Assembly (NCBI RefSeq): GCF_023078275.1
Contig: NC_062980.1
Location: 7,954,783 to 8,018,782 of the forward strand
Length of the DNA stretch: 64,000 nt
Direction: 5' to 3'
Origin: Leguminivora glycinivorella
Lineage: Eukaryota; Arthropoda; Insecta; Lepidoptera; Tortricidae
Made by a program: the position numbers and the translations under genes. The number at the start of each line of letters is the position of its first letter. Position 1 is the first letter of the stretch. Shown here piece by piece: positions 20,401-27,664 of this stretch. Under the pieces are notes generated by a model. The model did not search any database. It was given only the letters and a program-made list of their open reading frames with translations, and was not told where the DNA came from.

Positions 20401-20712
20401 GACGACGACGAGACCGAGTCGGTCGCCACCGAGATCGACACCACGCCCGAGGAGCCGGCCGCGACCTCGCGCCCGCAGGAGGAGGAGGAGGAGCGGCTCG
20501 CGACGCAGCTGGCCAACGGCGCGCTGCACTCGCTGCAGGAGGAGCTGGTGCGCGCCAAGGAGAGCTGGGCGTCGGTGTGCGCCGAGCGCGCGCGCCTGGC
20601 CGAGCAGCTGGCCGCGCTGCAGCACAAGCCGCGCCTGCCGCCGCCGCTGCTGGCCGTGCTGCTGCCGCTGCTGGCGGCCGCGCTGTACTGGCTGCTGCCG
20701 CACCTGTCCTGA
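5266..20712 (+). CDS. Slmap: SLMAP orthologue (FHA/coiled-coil/tail-anchored STRIPAK subunit), 11 exons, 5' end outside window
   Basis: Exons: 5266-5406, 8144-8278, 13478-13696, 13858-14007, 15396-15497, 16107-16259, 16709-16802, 17386-17499, 18017-18117, 18789-19007, 20065-20712. All junctions are AG/GT, phases agree throughout, and the total is 691 residues plus stop. The first two exons carry the end of an FHA domain (SSNGTFIN loop, SGDVVQFG, KLFHPDGKEA). The next exons are coiled coil matching the order of vertebrate SLMAP (QREASLEGRLRAL, LHDKKNYQ). The last exon ends in a hydrophobic segment (PPPLLAVLLPLLAAALYWLL) before HLS, a tail anchor. Known for the family: SLMAP sits on ER, outer nuclear or centrosomal membranes, recruits STRIPAK-PP2A and, through the FHA domain, binds phosphorylated MST1/2 (Hippo) to restrain Hippo signalling. 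The first half of the FHA domain, with its GR and SRNH-type residues, is not in the window. Coding exons are strikingly GC-rich against AT-rich introns. Confidence 0.9.
5874..5957 (+). mobile_element. short palindromic MITE with TA target duplication
   Basis: Bounded by TA on both sides. The arms CAGTCAGCTGCAGAGAAA and its reverse complement enclose a further inverted pair (GTAGACCCC / GGGGTCTAC) around a 20-base AT centre. Total 80 bases without TAs. The TA target and CAGT start suggest a Tc1/mariner-mobilised MITE. Confidence 0.75.
6922..6951. repeat. perfect 14-bp inverted repeat with 2-bp spacer
   Basis: TCGCGTGATAAGTA, spacer GA, then TACTTATCACGCGA. It lies in the intron between the two FHA exons of Slmap and shows no element structure around it. 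Confidence 0.8.
7886..7985 (-). mobile_element. fragment of GGCAAACKAGCAGAC...GGCCGGCAACGC repeat family
   Basis: Contains TTAAAGGCCGGCAACGC and ACTTCTGGTGTTTCGAGTG, the reverse complement of the copy inside the hAT-like element at 54300-54425. It is a very common lepidopteran interspersed repeat. Non-coding. Confidence 0.6.
8144..8278 (+). CDS. Slmap: Slmap exon: end of FHA domain and linker into coiled coil
   Basis: 45 codons, phase 0/0. The acceptor is TTTTGTTCCACAG and the donor CAG/GTACAT. It encodes VALLKLFHPDGKEAKLS, then a linker ending KELYQLNNFVQ, equivalent to the QELFQLSQYLQ segment of vertebrate SLMAP. A decayed second copy lies 20 bases downstream (8299-8429). Confidence 0.9.
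8299..8429 (+). pseudogene. decayed tandem copy of Slmap exon 8144-8278
   Basis: Aligned to the exon just upstream, this stretch matches most bases and reads KLFHRDYKEAKLSFKPS, then TPLQLKELYQLNDFIH. An extra base (CTACTCCAAG for TTACTCAAG) breaks the frame. The acceptor AG and the donor GT are both replaced (CCTATGG and CATTCATATT). It cannot be spliced as the original is, so it is a degenerate exon duplicate in the intron. Confidence 0.85.
8443..8532 (+). repeat. 45-bp imperfect tandem repeat
   Basis: GACCGCCAGAGACATCAACC at 8443 is echoed by GACCTCCAAAGATGTCAAC at 8488, 45 bases on. It directly follows the decayed exon copy. Confidence 0.55.
10637..10712 (+). repeat. foldback repeat fragment (CAAATCAAATTATTT...AAATTTTTTGATTTG)
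   Basis: AACAAATCAAATTAT is followed by its near-complement, then AAGTAGTCACACTACTATAT. The same arrangement recurs at 40730-40800, and its tail at 22374-22410. The family is linked to the tRNA-like foldback at 22217. Confidence 0.5.
10991..11051 (+). repeat. inverted repeat arm, partner at 12845-12898
   Basis: AATATTATATACCATGGA and GAGTTGAAGCCAG here match the reverse complement of 12845-12898 with a few mismatches. They are two oppositely oriented copies of a dispersed element about 1.8 kb apart. Confidence 0.6.
11965..11989. repeat. (AT)n microsatellite
   Basis: Uninterrupted alternating AT run. Confidence 0.9.
12498..12629. mobile_element. MITE with imperfect inverted termini
   Basis: The left end AGTAAGGTGCATTAGAGTAA and the right end reading CCCTAATGTACCTTACT are inverted repeats, with CCGAA/TTCGG inside. 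About 132 bases, no coding capacity. Confidence 0.6.
12845..12898 (-). repeat. inverted repeat arm, partner at 10991-11051
   Basis: CTGGCTTCAACG...TCCATGGTATATAATATTC is the inverted counterpart of 10991-11051. Confidence 0.6.
13478..13696 (+). CDS. Slmap: Slmap exon: first coiled-coil exon
   Basis: 73 codons, phase 0/0. The acceptor is TTACATTTCAG and the donor CAG/GTCACT. It encodes EAIQREASLEGRLRALRE through LLHDKKNYQ, which aligns without a gap to the EALHREQMLEQKLATLQ...EDKHNYE stretch of vertebrate SLMAP. No exon therefore seems to be missing across the 5.2-kb intron before it. The heptad pattern and the R/E/A-rich composition fit a coiled coil. Confidence 0.92.
13740..13772 (+). pseudogene. 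33-bp decayed fragment of Slmap exon 13478-13696
   Basis: CACGCTCGAGACCATGCTCG repeats the exon's CACACTCGAGACCATGCTCG segment, 44 bases past the exon end. A stop codon follows immediately (AATTTAA). Confidence 0.7.
13858..14007 (+). CDS. Slmap: Slmap exon: coiled coil
   Basis: 50 codons, phase 0/0. The acceptor is GTGATTACAG and the donor CAG/GTGCGT. It encodes EVATESLRAAHEQRLALEE and ends AAKNATAELQ, continuing the coiled coil directly from the NYQ end of the previous exon (compare human NYETTAKESLRR). Two decayed copies of this exon lie in the following intron. Confidence 0.9.
14040..14197 (+). pseudogene. decayed copy of Slmap exon 13858-14007 (first)
   Basis: The whole exon can be aligned. 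GCGACAGAGATGCTTCA corresponds to its start, and ATTACTTGAGAATAACGC with GCTGCTAAGAACGCCATGG corresponds to its end. Small insertions break the frame. The copy continues past the exon into the intron (GCGTACTT), and the donor dinucleotide GT has become GA, so it cannot splice like the parent. Confidence 0.82.
14239..14310 (+). pseudogene. decayed partial copy of Slmap exon 13858-14007 (second)
   Basis: CTTGAGTGGCGCGGATGGG and GAGACCGCAACGTTACTAGA match the central part of the exon (CTAGAGCGGCGTGGACGAG, GAGACCGCCGCGTTACTAGA). It ends before the exon's 3' part. It carries different substitutions from the first decayed copy. Confidence 0.78.
14659..14796. mobile_element. MITE, TA-CAGTCAA...TTGACTG-TA
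   Basis: Flanked by TA. The arms of about 35 bases (AGAATCCTAGGCCACT and AGTGGCCTAGGATTC) are inverted. It shares the first six terminal bases with the MITEs at 3279 and 5876. Confidence 0.7.
14851..15240. mobile_element. MITE with about 55-bp inverted termini
   Basis: Left AAGTGTGTCCACATGAGAGG and right CCTCTCATGTGGACACACTT are exact inverses. The pairing continues through GGGGCTGGTGTCCCTCTCGC with one small indel. The 390-base element has an AT-rich centre and no ORF. Confidence 0.8.
15396..15497 (+). CDS. Slmap: Slmap exon: short coiled-coil exon
   Basis: 34 codons, phase 0/0. The acceptor is AATTTGTAG, with a weak pyrimidine tract, and the donor is GCT/GTGAGT. The product KLAARCERKMCAARLAIAAA is Ala/Arg/Glu-rich and heptad-like. 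It is supported by phase, by very high GC against the flanking intron, and by continuity of the coiled coil. Confidence 0.82.
16107..16259 (+). CDS. Slmap: Slmap exon: variable linker segment
   Basis: 51 codons, phase 0/0. The acceptor is TTTCTAATTTCAG and the donor AAG/GTGGGC. It encodes YSVQNGEAKMLVLSTDSNK, then a segment ending LPDYIKMLLPQHLLNK. The 3' two thirds of the exon plus 65 bases of intron are the unit of a 169-bp exact tandem duplication (see 16156-16555). Confidence 0.85.
16156..16555 (+). repeat. 169-bp tandem duplication of Slmap exon 3' part plus intron (2 exact copies and a decayed third)
   Basis: Units are 16156-16324 and 16325-16493, identical by eye, then a degenerate partial unit from 16494 to about 16555. 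Each unit carries the exon from AACAAGCTAGCGG to AACAAG, then the donor GTGGGC and 65 bases of intron. Unit 2 keeps the donor but has no acceptor in a compatible phase: TTTAG at 16305-16309 would enter with two extra bases. The functional exon is therefore inferred to be unit 1 only. Confidence 0.85.
16709..16802 (+). CDS. Slmap: Slmap exon
   Basis: 94 bases, phase 0 to 1. The acceptor is TTGTGTTTACAG and the donor AAAG/GTAGTG. It encodes VGIKAVSAEGKSAKEFELIL, then KKNNIYDEENK and one base of the next codon. Phase agrees with both neighbours. Confidence 0.85.
17128..17313. mobile_element. MITE with about 50-bp inverted termini
   Basis: TAATTTTAGAACAAAACGGG and its inverse CCCGTTTTGTTCTAAAATTA bound a 186-base element. 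The centre CCGACGTTTCGAACATCAC...GTTCGTGGTCACGGG is shared with the foldback at 48460-48617. Confidence 0.8.
17386..17499 (+). CDS. Slmap: Slmap exon: acidic low-complexity linker
   Basis: 114 bases, phase 1 to 1. The acceptor is GTTGTTTTCAG and the donor ACG/GTACGC. It encodes a Gly/Ser/Asp/Glu-rich stretch (DGSTGEDGGSGEDK) and then DDEKQQRLNH. It is probably a disordered acidic linker between coiled-coil blocks. Confidence 0.85.
18017..18117 (+). CDS. Slmap: Slmap exon: acidic linker
   Basis: 101 bases, phase 1 to 0. The acceptor is TATTTAAATTCCAG and the donor CCA/GTAAGT. It encodes EPDCDGSSSPLDGELHADNN and ends TEPETEDSP, again acidic and probably disordered. The phase change restores frame for the next exon. 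Confidence 0.85.
18187..18285 (+). mobile_element. 3' end fragment of a non-LTR retrotransposon
   Basis: The frame reads RLAQDRGKRRTRRKAYVQQW and stops after AIKG, the terminal D-R-x-(W)...A-x-x-Q-Q-W signature of lepidopteran endonuclease/RT LINEs. The tail GGCTGATAGGATGATTATG follows. It lies in a Slmap intron, sense orientation. Confidence 0.6.
18789..19007 (+). CDS. Slmap: Slmap exon: coiled coil with internal 17-residue repeat
   Basis: 73 codons, phase 0/0. The acceptor is AATATTTTCAG and the donor CAG/GTGGGG. It encodes YANILRVMGGLNDEIRALRE, a run of seven alanines from GCC codons, and then two copies of DDLLQARA 51 bases apart followed by KVDDLQ. The repeat spacing is a whole number of codons, so it reads as an in-frame internal duplication of a coiled-coil segment. 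It has the highest GC content of the short exons. Confidence 0.88.
19182..19700 (+). mobile_element. composite dispersed repeat (LINE/SINE 3' region, TAAATAAATAAATA tail)
   Basis: Contains GGGCGACCGAGCTTCGCTCG, TTTCAGCGAAATCGTTAGAG, a (TAAA)n run and ACAAGAATTGCTCGTTTA. I recognise these segments as a frequent lepidopteran retroelement 3' end. On the minus strand, TTAGCTCAGTCG resembles a pol III A box. It sits in the last Slmap intron. Confidence 0.5.
20065..20712 (+). CDS. Slmap: Slmap last exon: coiled coil, acidic region and C-terminal membrane anchor
   Basis: 215 codons plus TGA. The acceptor is TTATTTCTCGCAG. It starts AQLKRSAAVEEANLAEIQ and continues as coiled coil, followed by an acidic Thr/Asp/Glu region (DDDETESVATE, EEEEERLATQ). 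A second coiled coil (LQEELVRAKESWASVCAE) leads to a single hydrophobic segment of about 20 residues ending three residues from the C-terminus. That is the tail-anchored topology known for SLMAP. The two overlapping long frames on both strands here are GC-driven shadows. Confidence 0.93.
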   Translation, partial: AQLKRSAAVEEANLAEIQRLASSAAWMQAELAFRPTRAYVDDLTADVAALRADLQARDAAIDRLSRQHDSDQPRSLTATTADKAVETDRPADHSADATEISADIDEMFRLDYDDDETESVATEIDTTPEEPAATSRPQEEEEERLATQLANGALHSLQEELVRAKESWASVCAERARLAEQLAALQHKPRLPPPLLAVLLPLLAAALYWLLPHLS

Positions 20713-22100
20713 TTGACGGCCACGTGGGACCCGCCCGGGTACCAGTAGCCGCTCGTCCCGTGCGAGCGCACCGTTTCCCGTTCTAAACTTTTGCTCACTC
20801 TTTTTATCTCCTTCGACGTGTCACGATACGGGGCCCGCCCGGACCGACCCGCCCGCTGCCGGTACCTCGAATGAATATTATGGGCGCGCCGTCGGTGGCC
20901 GCTCGGAGATCTCGGAATATTTATTGATATTGTAATTCGAACCTAGCATAGTTTAGAGGGTAAAGCGTTAGTTTATAGTTTATTACTTTGGATCTCCGAG
21001 CGGGCGACCGACGCGCGTCGCCGGTCGGTGCGAGCGGGCGTCGCCGGGACGCCGAGCTAGTGTTGAAGTGCCATTCGCCTGCGGCGCGTGAGACGAGCGC
21101 CCCGACGGAGCGTGTATATATCTCCTAGTATCGTTTCTGTAAAAATTGACAGTGTCGTATTGATAGATATAAAATTGATTGTTGATATCTGCCATAATAA
21201 ATACTTGTACATTTTATATATAAGGCCTAACGACTGTCCTAAGTTATACGTACGTGTAATATTGTTGAACCTCGGCGCGAGCGGCCGGGCGTCGCCGTCG
21301 GATATTTGATAAAGATACTTCGCGTGTGTTCATCGTCGCCTCGTCGCAGTGACCGACCTGTCGCCTCGTTATCGCTTTGCGGAGCTCCACATATCAATTA
21401 TAGGTTTACGTGCGGGCATTGTGCGCGCGGACCGGGTCGCGAGGTTTGTTCTATAGTTTGCATTTTCTAGTCTTTATAATCGACTTACAGTTTCTTGCAT
21501 GACTTTTTCTACTCTTATAGTATGAGCTGGATTTAAAAGTTTGTATTGAAATAATGTTAAAAATATAAATTCGTCTCGGTGATGATTCGTTGACGCATTT
21601 ATGAGCATCGATGACATTTGCATACGCATTGCAGCATACGAGCATTTTTGTTAGTTGCCGCCCGGCGCACGGGCGCGCAGTTTCCGTTCAGTAAGTTCCC
21701 GGAGAGGATTTGTGTTGCCGCGAGGTCGGCGCAGGCACGCCGGTGCCGATCGACGCTTCAGATCGCTTTAGCTCTGTGATGTGAAGGCCAATAGATAATT
21801 TTTGTAACAAACTTGTATTGTATAACTAACGATTAATTATATTGACCTAGATTTACTATTACCTTACCACGTTGAAGTCCCGTGTCTATGTTTATTATTT
21901 AATTGTTGCACTGGTTTTGTTATGTTCGATGTTTATTTGTGTTTTAAACCACCTGAATGTAAATAGATTTTATCTTATAGTCGTTCTTTCGTTTATTTTC
22001 ACGCTATCCGAGAATTTATGTTGTATTTTATAAAGTAAATTAATAATGCATTCTATGTGGATGTACTGATAAATTTATGCAAATAATATTGAATTGTTTA
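20713..22100 (+). other. Slmap: Slmap 3' UTR (3' limit uncertain)
   Basis: The stretch after the stop codon is GC-rich to about 21.3 kb, then AT-rich. A canonical AATAAA lies at 21196-21201. Beyond it there are only variant signals (AATAAT near 22082) before repeats start at 22.2 kb. No credible ORF lies inside. The true polyadenylation site could be near 21.2 kb or near 22.1 kb. Confidence 0.55.
20883..21019 (+). repeat. imperfect long hairpin in the Slmap 3' UTR
   Basis: CCGCTCGGAGATC at 20899-20911 is perfectly complementary to 20991-21003. The pairing extends outward, with a few mismatches, to about 29 bases per arm (20883-20911 with 20991-21019). The loop is 79 bases. In the transcript this could be a stable stem. 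Confidence 0.6.
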
Positions 22101-22216
22101 AACAATGTTGACGTCTTATTTCTTTCATAAAACCCTGATTTCTCTTTTTATAATTTATGCTCATAGAGTCTGGCTAATGAAAGTTGAACCCGCAAAAATA
22201 TGACAATTTCAAAAAT

Positions 22217-22374
22217 TTATAAATTTAAATAGATATCATACGAAAGAAAAAACGACAGGGCCCACTGGTGGCCGAGCCGGGAATCGAAACCGGGTCTTCA
22301 GTTTACGCGGCTAACGTCCTCACCACTAGACGTCTCACCTTTTTCTTTCGTGTATGATATCTATTTAAATTTAT
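22217..22374. mobile_element. foldback element enclosing a tRNA-like pol III promoter segment
   Basis: The arms AAATTTAAATAGATATCATA and its inverse enclose a segment that reads, on the minus strand (22331-22276), TCTAGTGGTGAGGACG (A-box-like) and GGTTTCGATTCCCGG (B-box-like). Acceptor-stem pairing is not evident, so it is tRNA-derived rather than a tRNA gene. Fragments of the same family are at 28474-28510 and 40800-40875. Confidence 0.6.
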
Positions 22375-22694
22375 AATTTATATATAGTAGTGTGACTACT
22401 TGAAAAAAAGAACAAATAGAAAAATATTCAATAAAATAGTTTTCCCCTCACTAACTCGGAAACACGTGTTTTGTCCTTTAATACCGGCGGGTAAAAACGC
22501 ATTTTATCCACTAGTGGGTAAAGTAATTTGATCTTGAATAAAGTCAAATTAACTGCTTTAAAATTGATAAAAGTAGGTGAATCTAGTAATAAAGATGATT
22601 TACCACCTGTGGAACTACTGGAAACAGTGATAAACGCATTTTTTGCGTTGTAGTTTCCTCGCTATAGTGAGGGGAGAAGTTTTGCGTTACACTC

Positions 22695-22838
22695 GGGTGC
22701 AAATGTATTTTACTTCTTGTGTGTTAAAAAATTCGCAAGTCCAGGATTCTATTCTCGAACCTCATTCAACTATAGAATCCTTTCACTTGCTCGTTTTTCA
22801 ATTCCACACTCGGCGTTAAAATACAACTTTGCCCCCTT
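22695..22838. mobile_element. foldback repeat (GCAAGTCCAGGATTCTAT ... ATAGAATCCTTTCACTTGC)
   Basis: The inner arms at 22735-22752 and 22772-22790 are inverted. The outer flanks (GCAAATGTATTTTAC and GTTAAAATACAACTTTGCC) are too, with mismatches. Non-coding. Confidence 0.55.
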
Positions 22839-23399
22839 GTATAACAAATAACTATTGATTTGTTCATGAATTTACTTTATATTATTTCTAATTTATTTCC
22901 AGCACTTATTTTACTACTTTCTATGGTTTTATTCATTACGCTGTTAACTTTTAACGAAATTCATAGGAAATTCGTTAAAGTGACAGTCATTATATTGACA
23001 GATGACAATCACTGACATATTCTCAGGGTTGCTACTGGGTTCAACTTTGCGGCTCAAGCCTAAAGAAACTATCGATACTGAATAGGAATGGAATCGATTG
23101 GCATCATAAAAACACCATGTGGAAAAAAAAATTTCATACATATTGTATGGGAAAAGTTTTTCGCGATTTGTGACTTTTCTAGCCGGAAATTTTTTTTTGG
23201 TCCTATACAAGCTTTTGATCCTTGATAGGAATGGGATCGATTGGCGTCAAAAAAAAAGTTTGTCAAAAATGCCCTTTTTCTCGCACCCTGTATGTTTTTT
23301 CCATAATCTGTAAATGCCATTTTTCATCAATTTGAAATCGATTGATGGTCCCCTTAGACCATTTTCACGTAGGACTACGGCATCTCATAGCTGCCCTTA

Positions 23400-23757
23400 C
23401 TGACCCGCTATTAGCTTTATGTCTAGGGTAACTGTACCATATTACGGGAACTTCAAATGAGACGTTTCCTACTTTGAGTGAGGATTGAAAAAAAAAAATG
23501 CGAAGTTTCTAGTCGTGTTAACTATTTTATTTTAAGGATAAGTCTTCTACGATGGATTTAAGACACTATTTTGCATCGTAACTTCTAATTTATAGAAATA
23601 CCGTTGTTTTACTAAACCCTTAGTTTACCCATTATTCCGGGATACAATTTTAGTATGGCTTTAATTCCGGGAGTCGTTCCGAATTACGGGATATCTTTAA
23701 AGTCCACGTTGTTGAAGCATAATGTAAAAAACGAATTAAAAATAATGTTTACATATA
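23400..23757 (+). repeat. repeat with ATTCCGGGA/ATTACGGGA motifs, related to 31090-31680
   Basis: Shares GTACCATATTACGGGAA and CATTATTCCGGGATAC-type segments with 31135-31170 and 31640-31670. Class unknown. Confidence 0.4.
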
Positions 23758-23985
23758 ATGTGGGATTGGGCAGGACATGTCTGCCGAATGCATTCAGATC
23801 GGTGGGCCAAATTGGCTACCGACTGGGCACCACCGATTAGCCGGGGCAGAGGTAGGCCAAAGAAAAGATGGCGGGATGACCTCGACGCATTTTGCTGTGA
23901 CTGGCTGGAGCAGGCGGCAAATCGTGATGGGTGGTGGAAGAAAGGGGAGGCCTTTGCCCAGCAGTGGGACACAATTATAGGCTAG
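23758..23985 (+). mobile_element. C-terminal fragment of a non-LTR retrotransposon polyprotein
   Basis: The open frame reads WDWAGHVCRMHSDRW, RGRGRPKKRWRDDLDAF, then NRDGWWKKGEAFAQQW and stop. The W-A-G-H-V-R, G-R-P-x-x-R-W-D-D-L and A-x-A-Q-Q-W signatures are the terminal domain of RTE/craft-type insect LINE RTs. The RT core is absent. It is a 5'-truncated insertion downstream of Slmap. Confidence 0.8.
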
Positions 23986-24119
23986 AAAAAAAAATATAAT
24001 GCACATATCGTTTTGATAGATGCTTATAAAGAGTGTATTTTTTTATAATTGGCAATGTTTTGATGGGTTGGGATGGGATGGGAAATATGATATTTTACGG
24101 TATAACGACGATATAACGA

Positions 24120-24290
24120 TTGTATGATATAACGACAAGGTGTTATAAGTTTTACTGTCTGTCTGTCTAAGGCATCGCTTTCGAATGGATGAACCGATTT
24201 AGATTAGTTTTTTTTCGTTTGAAAGCTGAATAAGTCGAGAGCGTTCTTAGCCATGGTTGACGAAAATCGGTTTACAATGCCGGGGGTTTT
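24120..24290 (+). mobile_element. dispersed repeat (TGTCTGTCTG...ATGAACCGATTTAGATTAG...GCCGGGGGTTTT)
   Basis: Matches 31790-31960 over GAACCGATTTAGAT, GTTTGAAAGCTGAAT and TTAGCCATG segments. Non-coding lepidopteran repeat; class not known to me. Confidence 0.55.
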
Positions 24291-25748
24291 ATGTTTTTTC
24301 TTAATAGGTGAGATATTATTTTTCATACATAATAATTCAGCACGCAATGTAATACGTCCACATCAATTAGCGACATTAGCGTACCTATTTAAACGTCATT
24401 ACGACATGACGTTTATGTCATGTCAAATTAAGTTAGACGGCGTACATTGCTGCTTGGTCAGATTTAAAAAAATAATTACTCTTAACACTTTCGCTACCAA
24501 GAACCCGACTGTCGGGTACACCGCTCGTAGAAGCGTAGCCGATTACATGTGTTTCCCCGTATGTAGCGAAAATGTCGTAGCGCCGCGTAGAGCCCGGTTT
24601 CGAAAGTGTTAATTAATAACACTTTTTAACAAAATGATTATCCTATACGATTCGTATGATCAGATACTATAACTGGATACATTATTCGCCCGTATGGAAT
24701 CCACACGCTGTATGTATAGTATATATAAATAAATAGTACTCAATAAATAAATATTATAGGCCGTTCTTGCACAGATTGACTGTCCGACGAATATGTACTA
24801 TTTTATATAGAATAGAATAGAATAGAATATTTTTATTTAACATCAGTTTGGACAAATATAACAAAGATAAATACAACACAATCTAGATGTATATATGTCT
24901 ATATGTATATATGTCTATCCTATTATGTATTATCCTCATGTAAATTTTAGCTTTCTAGTACTAATGATGATTGAGCGAAATCGTAGACGGACAGACTGAC
25001 TGACGGACAAACCAATATGCGGTATAAAGATTTTTAGCTAACTAAGGAAGTATAAAAACATAATAGCCGGGTCTCTATATTATCTTATTTTATGTGTTTT
25101 TATATTTTAATATACTTTATATAGGTATACCGGAACACAGATCAAATAATACTAGTACAGATACCTAACCCCATACTAAAAATGGGCGCCGTCCTAAGTA
25201 TTCTAGACCTGTGTACTAAATTTAATCCACACTCAAAGAGCTAGATGGCGCCAGTAGCCACGCGTGGCCAACAAAACTCTTATCAGTATGCTACGTCGAA
25301 ATAGTCATCAAACTGCAACATCTTGCGACATCTGTTTTAGCTTTCACGCACTAAACATACAACGTCATGTGCACGTTTAAAGTCAGACATTACTAGATGG
25401 CGTTGTAGACATAGCCTACCAGTGGATTGTATGCCGCGCGGTTTGTATGTGTGCGTGCAGTTGCTTCGCAATGTACGTACGCGCTGGGTCCGCTCATCAG
25501 TGTGCGTAGTCGAATGCACACGTGCTCACGATAATATTTGTTTCGTTGTATCTATCTACCTCTAATTATAGCTGTTGCGTACTTGCGCGACAGAGCTAGA
25601 CTACATTTCTGTCGGCATATGGTGTCGACAATTGCCATTCGGCTACGCCGGCTGCTGAGTAAAATATAGATCGCACCAATTATTATTGGTATTATTTTTA
25701 ACCGTCGCCTCATCTCTCAAGAAGGACGGTTATCAAGTCGTCTGTATG

Positions 25749-25782
<34 letters not shown>

Positions 25783-25870
25783 GTTCCTCGATATCTCCGT
25801 CGCTTCTGGACCGATTTTGAAAAATTTTTTTTTGATTGAATGTATATGCATACAGATTGGTCCCATTTTT

Positions 25871-27025
25871 CTCAGAACCCAGTTCTGAAGATGGGATCCT
25901 GGAGAAATCGAGGGAACTCCTCGAATCTGAAAGGCATACATATGCTGATTTTTATGTTTTTAAAGGAACAGCATGCATTTGGGTACGGAAAAGTGACATT
26001 TGGTGCAGTGAAACTGCTGATGATGGCCAGAACGGAACTCTTCAAATCTGAACGGCACGCTTATAGTGACTTTGGTATTTTTATAAGAACAGCATGCACT
26101 TTCGTCCAGAACAGTGACATTTGGTGCAGTGGAATTGCTGATGATGGTCAGAACCGAACTCCTCAAATCTGAACGGCACGCTTATAGTGACTTTGGTATT
26201 TTAATAAGAACAGCATGCACTTTCGTCCAGAACAGTGACATTTGGTGCAGTGGAACTGCTGATGATGGCCAGAACCTAAACTCCTCAAACCTGAACGGCA
26301 CGCTTATAGTGACTTTGCCATTTTTAGGGTTCCGTAGTCAACTAAGAACCCTTATAGTTTCGCCATGTCTGTCTGTCCGTCCGTCCGTCCGTCCGTCCGC
26401 GGATAATCTCAGTAACCGTTAGCACTAGAAAGCTGAAATTTGGTACCAATATGTATATCAATCACGCCAACAAAGTGCAAAAATGAAAAATGGAAAAAAA
26501 ATGTTTTATTAGGGTACCCCCCCCCCCCCCCCCCCCCCCCTACATGTAAAGTGGGGGCTGATATTTTTTTTATTCCAACCCCAACGTGTGATATATTGTT
26601 GGATAGGTATTTAAAAATGAATAAGGGTTCACTAAGATCGTTTTTTGATAATATTAATATTTTAGGAAATAATCGCTCCTAAAGGAAAAACAAGTGCGTC
26701 CCCCCCTCTAACTTTTGAACCATATGTTTAAAAAATATGAAAAAAATCACAAAAGTAGAACTTTATAAAGACTTTCTAGGAAAATTATTTTGTTTTTGAT
26801 AGGTTTAGTAGTTTTTGAGAAAAATACGGAAAACTACGGAACCCTACACTGAGCGTGGCCCGACACGCTCTTGGCCGATTTTTTATAAGAACAGCATGCG
26901 CTTACGTCTAGAACAGTGACATTTGGTACAGTGGAACTGCTGATGATGGTCAGAACCGAACTCCTCAAATCTGAACGGCACGCTTATAGTGACTTTGGTA
27001 TTTTTATAAGAACAGCATGCACTTG
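25871..27025 (+). repeat. 121-bp tandem array, interrupted
   Basis: The unit contains GAACAGCATGCACTTTCG, GTGACATTTGGTGCAGTGG and TGAACGGCACGCTTATAGTG. About four units are readable, more diverged toward the left. The phase of the 121-bp period resumes after the insertion (26894 to 27015). Confidence 0.75.
26320..26885 (+). mobile_element. AGGGTTCCGTAG element, copy 1 (+), inserted in the 121-bp array
   Basis: Begins TTTTTAGGGTTCCGTAGTC and ends CTACGGAACCCTACACTGAG...GCTCTTGGCC. Near-terminal AGGGTTCCGTAG / CTACGGAACCCT are inverted. It contains a (GTCC)n stretch and a 24-base C run at 26517-26540. Further copies are at 29052-29600 (inverted) and 43812-44296, with a remnant at 33366-33420. 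Confidence 0.8.
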
Positions 27026-27664
27026 AGTTTATTGAGTTTTCAAGTCAAAGTTTGTCAAGCTTCGATTTCTTATAATGTAATCGGATTCATGAGGAATTGA
27101 GGAAACTCCTCAAACCTTAACGTTATACGTATATTAATTTGTGTTGCCATCTAATAATTGAAGCATTAAAAGCATTTTAAAAAATACTTACACATTTCTA
27201 CATAATCCAACATTCGCAAGTAGCTTTCACCAGAAACCGAAAGGCGACGGTTTTTTTTTATATACCAAATGTTAAAACTTAAAAATTATGTTGAGCCGTT
27301 TTATTATGAGTCCTGTGGCACATTGTTGTTTATATACCAAATGTTAAAACTCCAGTTTTAAGTAGATAACATGAATAACAAATTATTAAGTTTCACTAAT
27401 CAAATTGATTGCTCTATAAATTGATATAATCTGACAAACAAGTCTGTCAGTAAATAAGAACAAAGAAAACTATAGGTATCCTTTTCTATAGCACCCTAAA
27501 GAAAAGGACGCGTGGTGACCTGGTGACGTCTTAGAAAAGTTACTTCGTTGGGTTAGTATCGACACAGATCGACTAGAGAGGTAGTTTATCGATACAATAT
27601 GTTCGAGAACAGCATATTAATGCAAGTTAAAATAAATCATGTAAATAAAATTGTTATTTGTTAT

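Larger units (their letters stand above)
25700..27252 (+). mobile_element. 1.55-kb element with AACCGTCGCCT / AGGCGACGGTT termini and an internal 121-bp array
   Basis: Starts AACCGTCGCCTCATC and ends AAAGGCGACGGTT. A 28-base T run lies near the left end (25749-25776). Inside is an array with 121-bp period marked by GCATGC at 25971, 26092, 26213, 26894 and 27015. The open frames through the array have no recognisable domain. Another element (26320-26885) splits the array. Confidence 0.65.

Noticed and set aside
20038..20798. Long open frames on the minus strand and in another + frame over the last Slmap exon
   Set aside because: They consist of Arg/Ala/Gly/Leu-rich sequence caused by extreme GC content. 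The Slmap frame has homology, splice phase and a tail anchor.
22276..22331. tRNA gene on the minus strand
   Set aside because: Internal promoter boxes only, enclosed by inverted arms of a mobile element; no convincing cloverleaf.
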